DNA from: PALSA-1296 sp037143335
Lineage (GTDB): Bacteria > Bacteroidota > Ignavibacteria > Palsa-1295
DNA length: 64,000 bases
Assembly: GCA_037143335.1 (NCBI GenBank)
Contig: JBAWZA010000006.1
Coordinates: forward strand, 1-64,000
Direction of reading: 5' to 3'
Of this stretch, positions 9,514-18,777 are shown one piece after another (position 1 is the stretch's first letter; each line of letters opens with the position of its first letter). Both the position numbers and the translations under genes were made by a program. The notes beneath the pieces are model-generated. The model worked only from the letters and a program-made list of their open reading frames with translations. It had not been told where the DNA came from and made no database searches.

Positions 9514-10197
9514 TTAGCGACTCGAATCTCTCAGTTTTATCGGTGGCGTTCCAATAACTGTGGGCGATGGCATCGAAAGTGAGGAGCCGGGTGAAGTCAT
9601 CGAGCGTGGACCATTAAATTGCTCCAGCGAATTACTCGGTGCGTCAATGATTGGAAGTAAAATTTTGTAGTTCACGAGTTCTTGGTCGCTCTCAAATCCG
9701 TGTCCACGTGTGATACGCCCAGATTTCTCGCTAATCATAACGAATGCATCGGAGCGAATTTTGTGCGTGCCGTTATCCCATATTAAAGAATCGGTTTGGA
9801 CGAGCGTTCCAGAGTCGCTTAATATTTTCACAGAATCATATGCAGTCATGTTCCTCGTATTATCATCAATGAACGCACGGTGCGAAGTGAGAACAGATGA
9901 ATGGTCGGAGTTGCGATCAAAGAAATCAACATGAACCGATGAATCCAGCCACGTCTGACGCTTCAGCTCAAACATTCGTACTCCGATGGCATTCATGACG
10001 GCGCGGACTTTCCCTTCGGATGAGAATGTCATGCGTGTATGATGACTTATCTGCGATGGCAATTCGTCGCTCGAAAGAAGTGGTATCGCGCTCGGCTTGA
10101 CTTCGTTTGAAGTACACGAACACAGACTCAAAGATACGATCGAAACCGTGGCGACTAAAAAACGGAAGCAGATTCTTTGTAGGTGAGGTGTAATCAC
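9514..10197 (-). CDS. lptC: LPS export protein LptC-like lipoprotein
   Basis: A 227-residue protein with a GTG start and an N-terminal hydrophobic stretch ending in SLSLCSCTSN, which fits a lipoprotein signal. The middle (FSSEGKVRAVMNAIG to GTLVQTDSLIWDNGTHKIRSDAFV) is the repeated beta-strand pattern of LptC/OstA, including the LIWD and I-x-S-D-x-x-V strand pair. LptC links the LptBFG transporter in the inner membrane to the periplasmic LptA bridge. Many Bacteroidota LptC proteins are lipoproteins rather than having a transmembrane helix. It sits 7 bases downstream of kdsD, matching the kdsD-kdsC-lptC-lptA arrangement known elsewhere. lptA and lptB are not seen beside it. Confidence 0.8.
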   Translation of the reverse strand: MITPHLQRICFRFLVATVSIVSLSLCSCTSNEVKPSAIPLLSSDELPSQISHHTRMTFSSEGKVRAVMNAIGVRMFELKRQTWLDSSVHVDFFDRNSDHSSVLTSHRAFIDDNTRNMTAYDSVKILSDSGTLVQTDSLIWDNGTHKIRSDAFVMISEKSGRITRGHGFESDQELVNYKILLPIIDAPSNSLEQFNGPRSMTSPGSSLSMPSPTVIGTPPIKLRDSSR

Positions 10198-10204
10198 TAT
10201 AATA

Positions 10205-11188
10205 TCAGTTGATTCCGGCTTTTACGATGTCGTGTAAGTGAATCATGCCCACGACGACTCGTGCTTCAGTCGTGACCGGGAGCTGCATGACTTTCGGTGG
10301 CAAGTCTTCCATCAAATGCAATGCATCTATTGCGAACATATTCTGCGTGGTAGTTTTCGGATTTTTAGAAAATAAATCGTTCGCAGTAACTTTGGCAACC
10401 TCAAGATGTTCGTGTCCTTGTAAATAGCGACGAATATCACCATCGGTAATAATTCCGAGCAGTTGATTCTTCTCATCTATCACACATGTGGCGCCAAGTC
10501 GCTTAGCTGAGATTTCAGCCATGATGTCGGTCAGTGATGATTCGATCTTCACGGATGGGATTTGGTCGCCTATTGCCATTAAATCCGCAACCTTCATCGT
10601 GAGTTTTCTTCCCAATGCACCTGCTGGGTGAAGTTGAGCGAAGTCCTCACTTGTAAATTTACGTGTTTCGAGTAATGCGATTGCGATTGCGTCACCAATC
10701 ACCAGCTGCACCGTGGTTGAAGAAGTAGGTGCAAGGTCGTGGGGACATGCTTCTTGATTGATAACTGTCTCTATGACAACTCCTCCCGACTTCATTGCCG
10801 CCACACCCAGTCGCGATGAAGGATTCGACGTGATTGCAATAATTGGAATCTCAGTTGTTATCAGAGCAACAAGCTCATCCGATTCGCCGCTCTTTGAGAG
10901 AATGAGAAGTACATCATATTTCGAAATTAATCCGATGTCGCCATGCGCGGCTTCTGTTGGGTGCAGAAAGATGGCAGGACTGCCAGTGGATGTTAGAGTT
11001 GAAGCAATCTTCCGAGCAATGTGTCCTGATTTCCCGATTCCAGAAACGATGATTTTTCCCTTGCATTCTAGCAGTAAGTTGCAAGCACGATCAAATGCTC
11101 CCTCACTCAGCGATGAAAGCGACGTTGCTAACGCCGCGGATTCAAACTGGAATGTTCGCTTTGCAGATTCAATAAATTGATTAATCAT
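10205..11188 (-). CDS. kdsD: Arabinose-5-phosphate isomerase (KdsD/KpsF)
   Basis: A 327-residue protein with an N-terminal SIS sugar-isomerase domain (VSGIGKSGHIARKIASTLTS, then FLHPTEAAHGDIG with the catalytic-region His) and two C-terminal CBS domains (residues about 205-325, ending VVGMIHLHDIVKAG). It interconverts ribulose-5-phosphate and arabinose-5-phosphate, the first step of Kdo synthesis, so it supplies the KdsA enzyme encoded two genes upstream. Its ATG overlaps the stop of the unknown gene before it by four bases, indicating translational coupling. kdsB and kdsC are not in the window. Confidence 0.95.
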   Translation of the reverse strand: MINQFIESAKRTFQFESAALATSLSSLSEGAFDRACNLLLECKGKIIVSGIGKSGHIARKIASTLTSTGSPAIFLHPTEAAHGDIGLISKYDVLLILSKSGESDELVALITTEIPIIAITSNPSSRLGVAAMKSGGVVIETVINQEACPHDLAPTSSTTVQLVIGDAIAIALLETRKFTSEDFAQLHPAGALGRKLTMKVADLMAIGDQIPSVKIESSLTDIMAEISAKRLGATCVIDEKNQLLGIITDGDIRRYLQGHEHLEVAKVTANDLFSKNPKTTTQNMFAIDALHLMEDLPPKVMQLPVTTEARVVVGMIHLHDIVKAGIN

Positions 11189-11946
11189 CTTCCAAAAATC
11201 TTTTGTAAAATACTTTTTTTCGGAGCTGTACTTTTTTGGAGCATATTGCTCAAGTCAAATTTATGATTCGCTTTCTTATTATACTCGAGGAGAGCTTTTT
11301 TGAAATCGTCGTCAGTGAAATTCTCCACCTGTTCAAAAAAAGTGGAGGGCTTGCTGATGAGTGTTGCATCGCGAATGTGTTTTACGCGCAATAGCTCATC
11401 ATAAAAGCTGGTAATGGGAATCAGTTGGTTAAATCCTGTCTGAACACTATGCATCCATAACACTTTTTTTGCTGGTGAAATGGCTAATACGTAGATAATT
11501 GATTCAGAGTTGTCTTGAATAACAACTTCTCTCACTTCCGAATCCGTCGCCGGACACTTATCACCTGACTTCCAATAAGAATAACACCATTTCATCTTGA
11601 TGTTCGAACCACTCACAGGATACACCCCAGAGAATTGCACCTCCAACTGGTCATCTACGTTAAAGTCGTGTATGCTAATAGAGAACGCTCGCTGGTTTGT
11701 CTCGAACTCCCCATACGAAACAACGGGCATCATCCCGAGAGTACGATCAATGGTGGATAGTTTTGTATCAAAGATCAAATCGCCTTCACCCCACCGACCT
11801 TCACCAATAATTTGAGCTTTTGTAATAAATTCTCTATACGGCAGGTACCCGAGCGAAGAATGTGGTAAAAGCCATCGGAGTAACTCAATCTCCGTTTCGG
11901 ATGCCTGTCTTGGGAATTCACTATTCACGATTGCTTCCTGATTCAT
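11185..11946 (-). CDS. Unknown protein inside the Kdo/LPS operon
   Basis: A 253-residue protein with no signal peptide or membrane segment. It begins MNQEAIVNSEFPRQ, has a Trp/Tyr-rich central part (MKWCYSYWKSGDKCP) and a Lys-rich end (TAPKKSILQKIFGR). I do not recognise a domain. It starts one base upstream of the kdsA stop boundary (kdsA lies at 11947) and overlaps kdsD by four bases, so it is translated together with two Kdo biosynthesis enzymes. This position makes a cytoplasmic role tied to LPS or envelope assembly plausible, but that is inference from context only. Confidence 0.8.
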   Translation of the reverse strand: MNQEAIVNSEFPRQASETEIELLRWLLPHSSLGYLPYREFITKAQIIGEGRWGEGDLIFDTKLSTIDRTLGMMPVVSYGEFETNQRAFSISIHDFNVDDQLEVQFSGVYPVSGSNIKMKWCYSYWKSGDKCPATDSEVREVVIQDNSESIIYVLAISPAKKVLWMHSVQTGFNQLIPITSFYDELLRVKHIRDATLISKPSTFFEQVENFTDDDFKKALLEYNKKANHKFDLSNMLQKSTAPKKSILQKIFGR

Positions 11947-12774
11947 TTAGTCAACGAATTGGAATCGTAGAAGTGAACGGAGCAAACCTTCAAGCTCTGA
12001 AAGTGGTAATTGGGACTCGGCATCACTTTTGGCCGTAGCAGGATTCGGATGAGTCTCGATAAAGAGACCATTGATCCCGACAGCCATCGCAGCGCGAGCA
12101 AGTGGAGCTATGAACTGGCGCTGCCCACCACTCTTACCATCCTGACTCGGTCGTTGTACAGAATGGGTTGCGTCATAAATAATTGGCGAGCCGAATTGCT
12201 TCATGATTTCCATTGAACGGAAATCCACAATTAAATCGCCATAGCCGAATGACGATCCGCGCTCGGTGAGCAAAACATTTGGATTATTCTTTGAAACAAC
12301 TTTTGCTTTTGCAAACTTCATATCATTCGGCGACATGAATTGTGCCTTCTTGATATTTACGCACCTACCTGTTTCGGCAGCCGCTTCGAGTAAATCCGTT
12401 TGACGCGAGAGGAATGCAGGAATTTGTAAAATATCTGCAACGCTCGCAGCCATTTTTGCTTCAGCCGGTAAATGAATATCCGTTAAAATGGGAAGCCGAA
12501 ATTCCGATTTGATCTCACCTAAAAATTGCAATGCCTTTTCGTCGCCAATGCCTGAGATGCTTGATCCGCTTGTCCGATTTGCTTTGCGGAAAGAGGACTT
12601 AAAAATAAAGTCAATGGGTATGAGTGATTGAATTCTGCATAACTCCTCCGCGACATACACGAGCAAATCCTCCGATTCAACAAGACACGGTCCGGCGATT
12701 ACCGGGAAGCGTCCAGTCTTGCCGAATGAAATTTCTCGCCCATCGGGGGATCGTATGACTACGGGTTCGATCAT
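11947..12774 (-). CDS. kdsA: 3-deoxy-8-phosphooctulonate synthase (KdsA)
   Basis: A 275-residue TIM-barrel enzyme that condenses phosphoenolpyruvate with arabinose-5-phosphate to give Kdo-8-phosphate. Visible signatures are AGPCLVESED near the start, FKSSFRKANRTSG, ILTDIHLPAEA, NIKKAQFMSP, LTERGSSFGYGDLIVDFRS and YDATHSVQRP. The ATG at 12774 is chosen; a TTG four codons upstream is also in frame. The cysteine in AGPC occurs in all subclasses; the metal-type Cys is near residue 20 of the mature fold and would need alignment. It lies directly between plsC and the unknown gene at 11946 in the envelope operon. Confidence 0.95.
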   Translation of the reverse strand: MIEPVVIRSPDGREISFGKTGRFPVIAGPCLVESEDLLVYVAEELCRIQSLIPIDFIFKSSFRKANRTSGSSISGIGDEKALQFLGEIKSEFRLPILTDIHLPAEAKMAASVADILQIPAFLSRQTDLLEAAAETGRCVNIKKAQFMSPNDMKFAKAKVVSKNNPNVLLTERGSSFGYGDLIVDFRSMEIMKQFGSPIIYDATHSVQRPSQDGKSGGQRQFIAPLARAAMAVGINGLFIETHPNPATAKSDAESQLPLSELEGLLRSLLRFQFVD

Positions 12775-12809
12775 AGTGAATTGCAAAGCCTTAGAACAAG
12801 CTCCCTGCG

Positions 12810-13529
12810 TTAAAGATTTTCTGAAATCATGCCACGAATGATAGTTTCAGCGCGATTCATCATCTCGATTTCTCTCTCACGATCGGGAGTTATTCTCGAA
12901 TCAAACTCCAATGCTTCGCCAATGTGCACAGCGACGTTTCTGTTCGACCGTGGCAATGTCGCGGAGCGAGGAAGTATTTCGTACGCCCCCAGAATAGCTA
13001 CAGGGACAACTCTTGCTCTGCTTTCGCGAGCAAGGTTGAATGCCCCTCGATGAAATTCCTGAAGCTGTCCATCCGGCGTGCGCGTGCCTTCAGGGAAGAG
13101 CAGAACTGATGCACCTTTGCTGATAATCTCCGCGGCTCTGGCTAACGATTGTTTCGATTTCGCTCCACTCGAACGATTAATAATTATCATCGGACTCACA
13201 AGTAATGCCCATCCCCAAATTGGAATGAGTGTTAAGCTCTGACGCAAAACTAAACGTATATCCTGAGGGATTGCTGCAAAAAGAATTGGGATGTCGGAAT
13301 AGCTCGAATGATTTGCCACAAAAACATAGGGCTTATGTTTCGACAAGCTTGCTGAAGATTGGACTTGGAGCTTAATGCCGTAGAGAAACAAAAATATCTT
13401 CGACCACACCCTCGCCATCCAAAGATACCCTCGTCCTGAGCGGTCAACCAGTGCAACAGGAATGGATACGATGGAGAGTACGAGCGTAGCGATAAGGAAA
13501 ATAATGGTAGCAGTGGTGCTGCGGATCAT
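12810..13529 (-). CDS. plsC: 1-acyl-sn-glycerol-3-phosphate acyltransferase (PlsC family)
   Basis: A 239-residue membrane-associated acyltransferase. An N-terminal hydrophobic segment (TATIIFLIATLVLSIVSIPV) precedes the catalytic ANHSSYSDIPIL (H-x4-D motif) and the glycerol-phosphate site LFPEGTRTPDG. It transfers an acyl chain to lysophosphatidate to make phosphatidate. It lies three bases downstream of the ZIP transporter stop and 35 bases upstream of kdsA, within the same minus-strand run. Homologues that acylate other lipids exist, so the exact acceptor is not proven. Confidence 0.88.
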   Translation of the reverse strand: MIRSTTATIIFLIATLVLSIVSIPVALVDRSGRGYLWMARVWSKIFLFLYGIKLQVQSSASLSKHKPYVFVANHSSYSDIPILFAAIPQDIRLVLRQSLTLIPIWGWALLVSPMIIINRSSGAKSKQSLARAAEIISKGASVLLFPEGTRTPDGQLQEFHRGAFNLARESRARVVPVAILGAYEILPRSATLPRSNRNVAVHIGEALEFDSRITPDREREIEMMNRAETIIRGMISENL

Positions 13530-13532
13530 TTC

Positions 13533-14285
13533 TTATTTTCCTATCATTGCATCCATGAAAACCTTCGCGGCATAAAACATCATCATTCCACCGAAAACAA
13601 GAAACGGTGCTTTGCGTCCGCGCGTCTTATTTATTTCTGGGATGAGATCACAAGCACCGACGTATAGAGCGGCTCCAGCACTAAAGGCAAAGAGGAAACC
13701 GATTAACTTGTCATCGAATGCAACAAAAAGGAGTACGACAAGTGCTCCGAGTATCGTTGCGAGACCAAGTATAAACCCCGCATTCCGTGCTTCCTTTTTT
13801 GAGTGCTTGCCAGCAAGCATGACACTTGCAACGGTAAGCCCCTCTGGAATTTTATGCAAGAGTACGGCAATGCTTATCAAAATTCCCATTCCAGGCTTAG
13901 CGGTCGAAACTGACGAGATCGCCATTCCATCAAAGAACGCATGAAGTGTTAGTCCACCAACAGCACCGAATGCGGATGAATGCGCAAGTGTAGGATGGTG
14001 ATGAGTTTCTTCGCCAAAATGAAAATGTTGGACAAGTGTATGCTCGAAAAAATGGAGCACGCTAAATCCGAGAAGCATCGCAATAACCGATTGATCGGGA
14101 TTGGAAGTAAGCCTGAAGCTTTCGGGTATTAAGTCAACGAATACTAGTGCAAGTAAAAAGCCCGCACCAAGCGCAAGCAGTGTGCGCTCCCAGCTATGTG
14201 GAAATCGTTTGGCGCGTAAGGCAAGAAGTCCGCCACTAATTTGGGCAGAGGCTGCGAGAATGCTAAGTAGAATTCCGAGTAACAA
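13533..14285 (-). CDS. ZIP family divalent metal transporter
   Basis: A 250-residue polytopic membrane protein with seven to eight hydrophobic segments. The family metal-site helices are visible: HAFFDGMAISS and LLHKIPEGLTVAS (the H-x-x-P-E-G motif of ZIP proteins). A His-rich loop (HFHFGEETHHHPTLAHSS) lies between helices 3 and 4, as in other ZIP carriers. It probably imports zinc or another divalent cation. The only usable start is TTG at 14285. Spacing of three bases to plsC puts it in the envelope operon, although its function is not obviously linked to LPS. Confidence 0.88.
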   Translation of the reverse strand: MLLGILLSILAASAQISGGLLALRAKRFPHSWERTLLALGAGFLLALVFVDLIPESFRLTSNPDQSVIAMLLGFSVLHFFEHTLVQHFHFGEETHHHPTLAHSSAFGAVGGLTLHAFFDGMAISSVSTAKPGMGILISIAVLLHKIPEGLTVASVMLAGKHSKKEARNAGFILGLATILGALVVLLFVAFDDKLIGFLFAFSAGAALYVGACDLIPEINKTRGRKAPFLVFGGMMMFYAAKVFMDAMIGK

Positions 14286-14319
14286 TTTACAAGATTACAA
14301 GACTAACACAATACAAAAA

Positions 14320-15627
14320 CTACTTTTTTCGTTTCGCGAAGTTCAAGCCATCACTGATTCCGCGAAAAAACATTTCTGACAGAGACAGCGGCACATCTTT
14401 TTTCATCACATAATACGCACGTACCGCCTGCAACCCCATAGAGAGTCCGAAAGCAATTGCTGCGCCGATGGTTCCGACAAGTGGCAACAACACGATTGCA
14501 AGAATGATATTTGCAATGAGCGACATCAGAATTGTCTGAAACACTTCCTTCACCCGTCCCATGCCAACGAGTGCGGACATGCCAACCATCGTGATCGGCA
14601 AGATAAATCCGCTTGCTATCAACACTCGGAAAATATTTATGCTATCATCAAACTTGCCTTTGTAAAGAAAATGGAAAAGCGTCGGTGCAAAAATAATAAG
14701 CAAGATGCACAGTGGCGCCATGAATAAGTAAAGAAAGCTTGTTGCCTTCTCAATGATTTTCTTCAACGTGGCGAAGTCACCAGAGGCGTGATACTTGCTT
14801 GAAGCAGGGAATACAAATATTCCTTGTGTATCGCGAAGCACGTCAAATCCCTTAAAAAAGAATTTCGCAACTTGATAGTTCGCTAATGCCTCCATACTGA
14901 AAAAAGCAGGCACAATCAACGTATCAAGATTCTGCTGGAATACATGCACAGCACCCGTTGCAGTCTGGTAGCGAGTAAAGTGAAATATCTTCTTGAGCAT
15001 TTCGCGAGAATAGGACATTCGCCACCGGAGATCTCTTCGTGCTAAGATCAGCGAAACGATTGAGCTTGCCGCACCAGTAGCAATCGTAATATAAATCACA
15101 TCACTCGCCCCGTGAAGCATTCCGTTGAGTGAGTAGTAGGTAACAATAATACTTGATCCGCCAAAGTTTATGCAATCCACGATAAAAAGATATTGTGTGT
15201 GAAAGCGCATCTGAAAGATTTTACTGGCTATCACACGTGGGATGGTAACGATAACCAAGATTACCAGACTCGGGATAAGTGCTGGAAGCTCCTTGCTATT
15301 TAGCAGGGATGCAACCATTCCAGGAAAAACAATAAATGAACCCAGAACGACAGCCAAAAATCCGAGGAATAAGAGTGACGTAGCTGTTAATAGTTCTTGC
15401 AAATCGTTTGCTTTGTCAACGCCAAATTTTACGATAGCCTGAAGTGCAAAGCTATCGGCGAACGTGAAAATCATGCCGAAAATATTAATGAAGAGCGCAA
15501 GCTCGCCACTTTCGGATTTTTTCAAATCATTAAAGACAAGCAATGTCATCACCGTGCCGTAGATGGCTGGTAGCAACTTCGTAGCAAAACCCCAGCCTCC
15601 CTTCTTAAGATGTTGTCCGAATTGCAT
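14320..15627 (-). CDS. Polysaccharide/lipid-linked glycan flippase (MATE/Wzx-like)
   Basis: A 435-residue integral membrane protein with about twelve hydrophobic helices and few charged residues outside the loops. It begins MQFGQHLKKGGWGFATKLLP, the usual opening of polysaccharide biosynthesis proteins, and has the late-helix pattern LVPLVGTIGAAIAFGLSMGL-like (ILAIVLLPLVGTIGAAIAFG). Family members flip undecaprenyl-linked oligosaccharides across the inner membrane. It stands between a GT4 gene upstream (24-base gap) and the ZIP gene downstream, supporting a surface glycan role. It is somewhat shorter than typical Wzx proteins but has no obvious break. Confidence 0.82.
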   Translation of the reverse strand: MQFGQHLKKGGWGFATKLLPAIYGTVMTLLVFNDLKKSESGELALFINIFGMIFTFADSFALQAIVKFGVDKANDLQELLTATSLLFLGFLAVVLGSFIVFPGMVASLLNSKELPALIPSLVILVIVTIPRVIASKIFQMRFHTQYLFIVDCINFGGSSIIVTYYSLNGMLHGASDVIYITIATGAASSIVSLILARRDLRWRMSYSREMLKKIFHFTRYQTATGAVHVFQQNLDTLIVPAFFSMEALANYQVAKFFFKGFDVLRDTQGIFVFPASSKYHASGDFATLKKIIEKATSFLYLFMAPLCILLIIFAPTLFHFLYKGKFDDSINIFRVLIASGFILPITMVGMSALVGMGRVKEVFQTILMSLIANIILAIVLLPLVGTIGAAIAFGLSMGLQAVRAYYVMKKDVPLSLSEMFFRGISDGLNFAKRKK

Positions 15628-15651
15628 TGCGTTGTGATTTATACACGTGGA

Positions 15652-16653
15652 TCATTTTACCAGTTCAAGAAGTTGCTTTGCTCGGTTTTCAATATCAAAT
15701 AATTTTACATGTTCACTGCAAGCGATACGTTCTTCTTCGGGTGTAGAAAAACTTCGTGTGATCGCGTCGGCTATGCTCTGCGGATCATTACGTTCGATGA
15801 TATATTTCTCGCCACCTGTAACTTCCTTGAGTGATGGGACACGAGAGACCACGGGAATGCACCCGCAACTCATTGACTCCGCAGTAGCGACGCCAAATGT
15901 TTCATCAATCGAGAGCTGGCAGTATGCTGAAGCACGGTGATAGTAGTCGAGTAACGTATCATAAGCAACAGGTCCTTCGATTACTGTCATGTTTGGAAGT
16001 GCGAGTGCCTCTCTGCGTGCGAGTTCAAGCGCTGGTCCGCGAATGCCGAGAAGATCAAATTGAACATCGGGTAAAATTCGTGCGGCTGAAAAAAATTTGT
16101 CAATTCCTTTCAAAATATACTCAAGCTCCGTGACAAGTTGTGTAACAGTAATCGCTCTGTGTTCTCTTGGTTGTGAGGAAAATGGAAATCTCGAGATATT
16201 AACAGCGTTGTAAATTACGGTGCTGGGTGCATGATGTTTCGAGTTCGTATCCAGGAGGTGATTAGCGTAGTGGCTAACGGGGAAGACGTGTGTGGCAAAA
16301 CGATGAGTGTTGCGAACGAGAAACCAGCGAATCGGTTTGACTCGCGCGCCACTTTTTACCTCGGGTGTATATGTTACATCGAAGCCACCTGCTACGACAT
16401 ACACACGCTTACTCAAGAGTCTGGCGATTATTGTCGGGACGAGAGAGTAGTAATCAGCGAACCACAAAAAGAGAACATCCGAACCGAAAAGCTTGAGGAT
16501 TATCTGAAACTGCACTTTTAGCAAATCGAAAATTGCTTGTACACCTCTACCAATTTTTGCATCAACTAGTTTGATTGCATGCTTGCGTGAGAGGATCTCA
16601 ATATCATTTTTTACAAAACTCGATTGCGCAGGTCCAACAAAGGTAATCGTCAT
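15652..16653 (-). CDS. GT4 family glycosyltransferase
   Basis: A 333-residue GT-B glycosyltransferase. The C-terminal nucleotide-sugar domain carries SIDETFGVATAESMSCGCIP, the E-x7-E motif of GT4 enzymes, preceded by FDLLGIRGPALELARR and VIEGPVAYDTLLDYY. The N-terminal domain begins MTITFVGPAQSSFVKND. It probably adds a hexose to a lipid-linked surface glycan that the adjacent flippase exports. The gene is 19 bases downstream of the small secreted protein at 16673 and 24 bases upstream of the flippase. Confidence 0.88.
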   Translation of the reverse strand: MTITFVGPAQSSFVKNDIEILSRKHAIKLVDAKIGRGVQAIFDLLKVQFQIILKLFGSDVLFLWFADYYSLVPTIIARLLSKRVYVVAGGFDVTYTPEVKSGARVKPIRWFLVRNTHRFATHVFPVSHYANHLLDTNSKHHAPSTVIYNAVNISRFPFSSQPREHRAITVTQLVTELEYILKGIDKFFSAARILPDVQFDLLGIRGPALELARREALALPNMTVIEGPVAYDTLLDYYHRASAYCQLSIDETFGVATAESMSCGCIPVVSRVPSLKEVTGGEKYIIERNDPQSIADAITRSFSTPEEERIACSEHVKLFDIENRAKQLLELVK

Positions 16654-16672
16654 CCGCTATCTTGGTCGGTTC

Positions 16673-17161
16673 TTAATTCGCGTCTCCGAAGAGTAGGTTC
16701 TCTCCGATCGGGTAGTAATGGAAGCTCACCATGCGCTTTTTTGTGCCTTTTATCAGGTTGATTTGAAAATGCACTAACTGCCCCGAAGGGGTATCCTTCG
16801 TTTTGAAGACGGCAAAATATTCTTGGTGCATATCAGGAAAATCGGTGAACATCTTCTTCACTTTTTCGAGAACTTGCTTTGCATGAGTGGCATCATCTGG
16901 ATTTGAGAGTGAACATGGGTGAGTCCACTTTCCGGTTTTGCCCGAGTCTCTCCAAGCAATCAGTGGTGCGGCGCTATCAAGATTGCCAGCAAGGGCAAAG
17001 CGCTTTAAGTCTTTGATGCGAGCAACCATTTCATCAGCAAGTGAGTCGCGGGTGACTTGCGAAAGCATGACAACATCCTCGCGCGGAAGTTTGCCCATGC
17101 CACCTTGAGCAAATGATGTGACACCGTATGTGAGTAGCAAAGAAAAAAGTAATAGCTTCAT
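16673..17161 (-). CDS. Small secreted protein of unknown function
   Basis: A 162-residue protein with signal peptide MKLLLFSLLLTYGVTSFAQG. The mature part has an early amphipathic region (VTRDSLADEMVARIKDLKRF) and a beta-rich second half (QEYFAVFKTKD, QLVHFQINLIKGTKKRMVSF) that resembles small alpha/beta periplasmic domains, but I do not recognise the family. One mature cysteine only. It is the first gene of the minus-strand envelope run and is divergent from the aldehyde dehydrogenase, with 83 bases between start codons that must hold both promoters. Confidence 0.75.
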   Translation of the reverse strand: MKLLLFSLLLTYGVTSFAQGGMGKLPREDVVMLSQVTRDSLADEMVARIKDLKRFALAGNLDSAAPLIAWRDSGKTGKWTHPCSLSNPDDATHAKQVLEKVKKMFTDFPDMHQEYFAVFKTKDTPSGQLVHFQINLIKGTKKRMVSFHYYPIGENLLFGDAN

Positions 17162-17244
17162 ATCGTATATATGTTAAAACCGAAGTGGTTGCGACCTTTT
17201 CACTGCCTGTAAACGTTTTGTCGCCTTCATACATAATCATTTTT

Positions 17245-18744
17245 ATGTCGCAAAAATTTCAAAATTATATAAATGGCATTTGGTGCGATTCGTCAGATGG
17301 TAAGACATTTAACAATCAGAACCCAGCAAACTGGGAAGATGTCATTGGTACCTTCCCGTTCTCCACTGACGCAGATGTACAAACAGCTGCCGAAACCGCT
17401 GCTGAGGCATTCAAGTCCTGGAGGCTTGTTCCTGCGCCTTCGCGCGGAGATATTTGCAGGAGAGCAGGAGATATCATGCTTCGCCGCAAAGAAGAACTTG
17501 CAATGGCAATGACCCGTGAAATGGGAAAGACGCTTACGGAAACTCGAGGCGACGTGCAAGAGGGTATTGACACAGCATATTATTGCGCAACGGAAGGTAG
17601 AAGACTATTTGGGTATAATACGCCAAGTGAACTTGCAAATAAACTCAATCTCTCTTTCAGAGTTCCTATCGGTGTGTGCGGACTTATCACTCCGTGGAAT
17701 TTTCCGATGGCGATTCCAACCTGGAATATCTTTCCAGGTCTGGTCGCTGGAAATACATTTGTCTTCAAGCCGGCTGAGGATACTCCGCTCACTGCAAATC
17801 TTTTGGTTGAAATTCTTAACGAAGCAGGATTGCCACCCGGTGTTCTAAATCTTGTTCATGGAGCAGGAGATATTGTTGGTAGTGCCATCACTGAACACCA
17901 TCTCATCCGAGCTGTGAGTTTCACTGGTTCATCAAAAACCGGAAAAATTGTAGCTCAGTCATGTGCCAAGTTGACAAAACACCTTTGTCTGGAGATGGGT
18001 GGGAAGAATGCACAAATCGTGATGCCGGATGCCGACATGGAGCTGGCTCTAGAAGGAGTCCTCTGGGGCGCCTTCGGGACAACAGGACAGCGTTGCACCG
18101 CAACTTCACGCCTGATCCTTCACGAAGCAATTCATGATTCGTTTGTAAAGGAGCTTATCGAACGTACTAAGAAACTACAACTTGGCGATGGCTCAAAAGC
18201 AGGTGTTCAAGTTGGTCCAATTATTAATGAAAAGCAACGAGCGAACATAGAGCGATATGTGAGTATCGGAAAAAAAGAGGGAGCACTTTGCGCAATCGGC
18301 GGCGACCGCGCAACCGATGGCGATCTCAAGAAGGGTTGGTTTTATCAGCCAACAATCTTCGTGAATGTGACAAAGGATTCGACCATTGCGAAGGAAGAGA
18401 TTTTTGGGCCAGTCCTCTCTGTCCTGAAATGCAAATCACTCGATGAAGCGATCTCAATAGCAAACTCCGTTGAATTCGGACTCTCTTCGAGTGTCTATAC
18501 TCGCGACATCAATAATGCACTGCTTGCTGTGAGGGAAATAGAGACAGGGATTTCATACATCAACGCTCCAACCATCGGTGCCGAAGCCCACATGCCTTTC
18601 GGCGGAGTAAAGGCAACAGGCAATGGTCACCGAGAAGGGGGTTGGACGGTCTTCGATTTTTATACTGAATGGAAGGCAGTCTACATTGACTACTCAGGAC
18701 ACCTACAACGAGCACAGATAGATGTCAATCCGACGAATCCGTAA
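17245..18744 (+). CDS. NAD(P)-dependent aldehyde dehydrogenase
   Basis: A 499-residue ALDH superfamily enzyme. Motifs: ITPWNFPMAIPTWNIFPGLV (coenzyme binding), SFTGSSKTGK, the catalytic-base region LCLEMGGKNAQIV, the nucleophile Cys in GTTGQRCTATSRL, and KEEIFGPVLSVL. The ATG at 17245 gives MSQKFQNYINGIW, the normal family start; an upstream start at 17185 would add 20 unrelated residues. It resembles semialdehyde dehydrogenases such as alpha-ketoglutaric semialdehyde or aminoadipic semialdehyde types; the precise substrate is uncertain. It is 33 bases upstream of the acyl-CoA dehydrogenase, which has its own -7 element in the gap. Confidence 0.92.
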   Translation: MSQKFQNYINGIWCDSSDGKTFNNQNPANWEDVIGTFPFSTDADVQTAAETAAEAFKSWRLVPAPSRGDICRRAGDIMLRRKEELAMAMTREMGKTLTETRGDVQEGIDTAYYCATEGRRLFGYNTPSELANKLNLSFRVPIGVCGLITPWNFPMAIPTWNIFPGLVAGNTFVFKPAEDTPLTANLLVEILNEAGLPPGVLNLVHGAGDIVGSAITEHHLIRAVSFTGSSKTGKIVAQSCAKLTKHLCLEMGGKNAQIVMPDADMELALEGVLWGAFGTTGQRCTATSRLILHEAIHDSFVKELIERTKKLQLGDGSKAGVQVGPIINEKQRANIERYVSIGKKEGALCAIGGDRATDGDLKKGWFYQPTIFVNVTKDSTIAKEEIFGPVLSVLKCKSLDEAISIANSVEFGLSSSVYTRDINNALLAVREIETGISYINAPTIGAEAHMPFGGVKATGNGHREGGWTVFDFYTEWKAVYIDYSGHLQRAQIDVNPTNP

Positions 18745-18764
18745 AATCAGTATGCTATTTTTCG

Positions 18765-18772
18765 TATTTTTG
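18765..18772 (+). promoter_or_regulatory. -7 element TATTTTTG of the acyl-CoA dehydrogenase gene
   Basis: TATTTTTG matches the Bacteroidota -7 consensus TAnnTTTG and is followed by CACCA and then the ATG at 18778. Transcription normally starts about five to seven bases after this element, so the mRNA would begin at or next to the start codon (leaderless). No TTG is seen at the proper -33 distance. The same CGTAnnTTTGCACC string recurs at 27575 and 31839. Confidence 0.55.
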
Positions 18773-18777
18773 CACCA

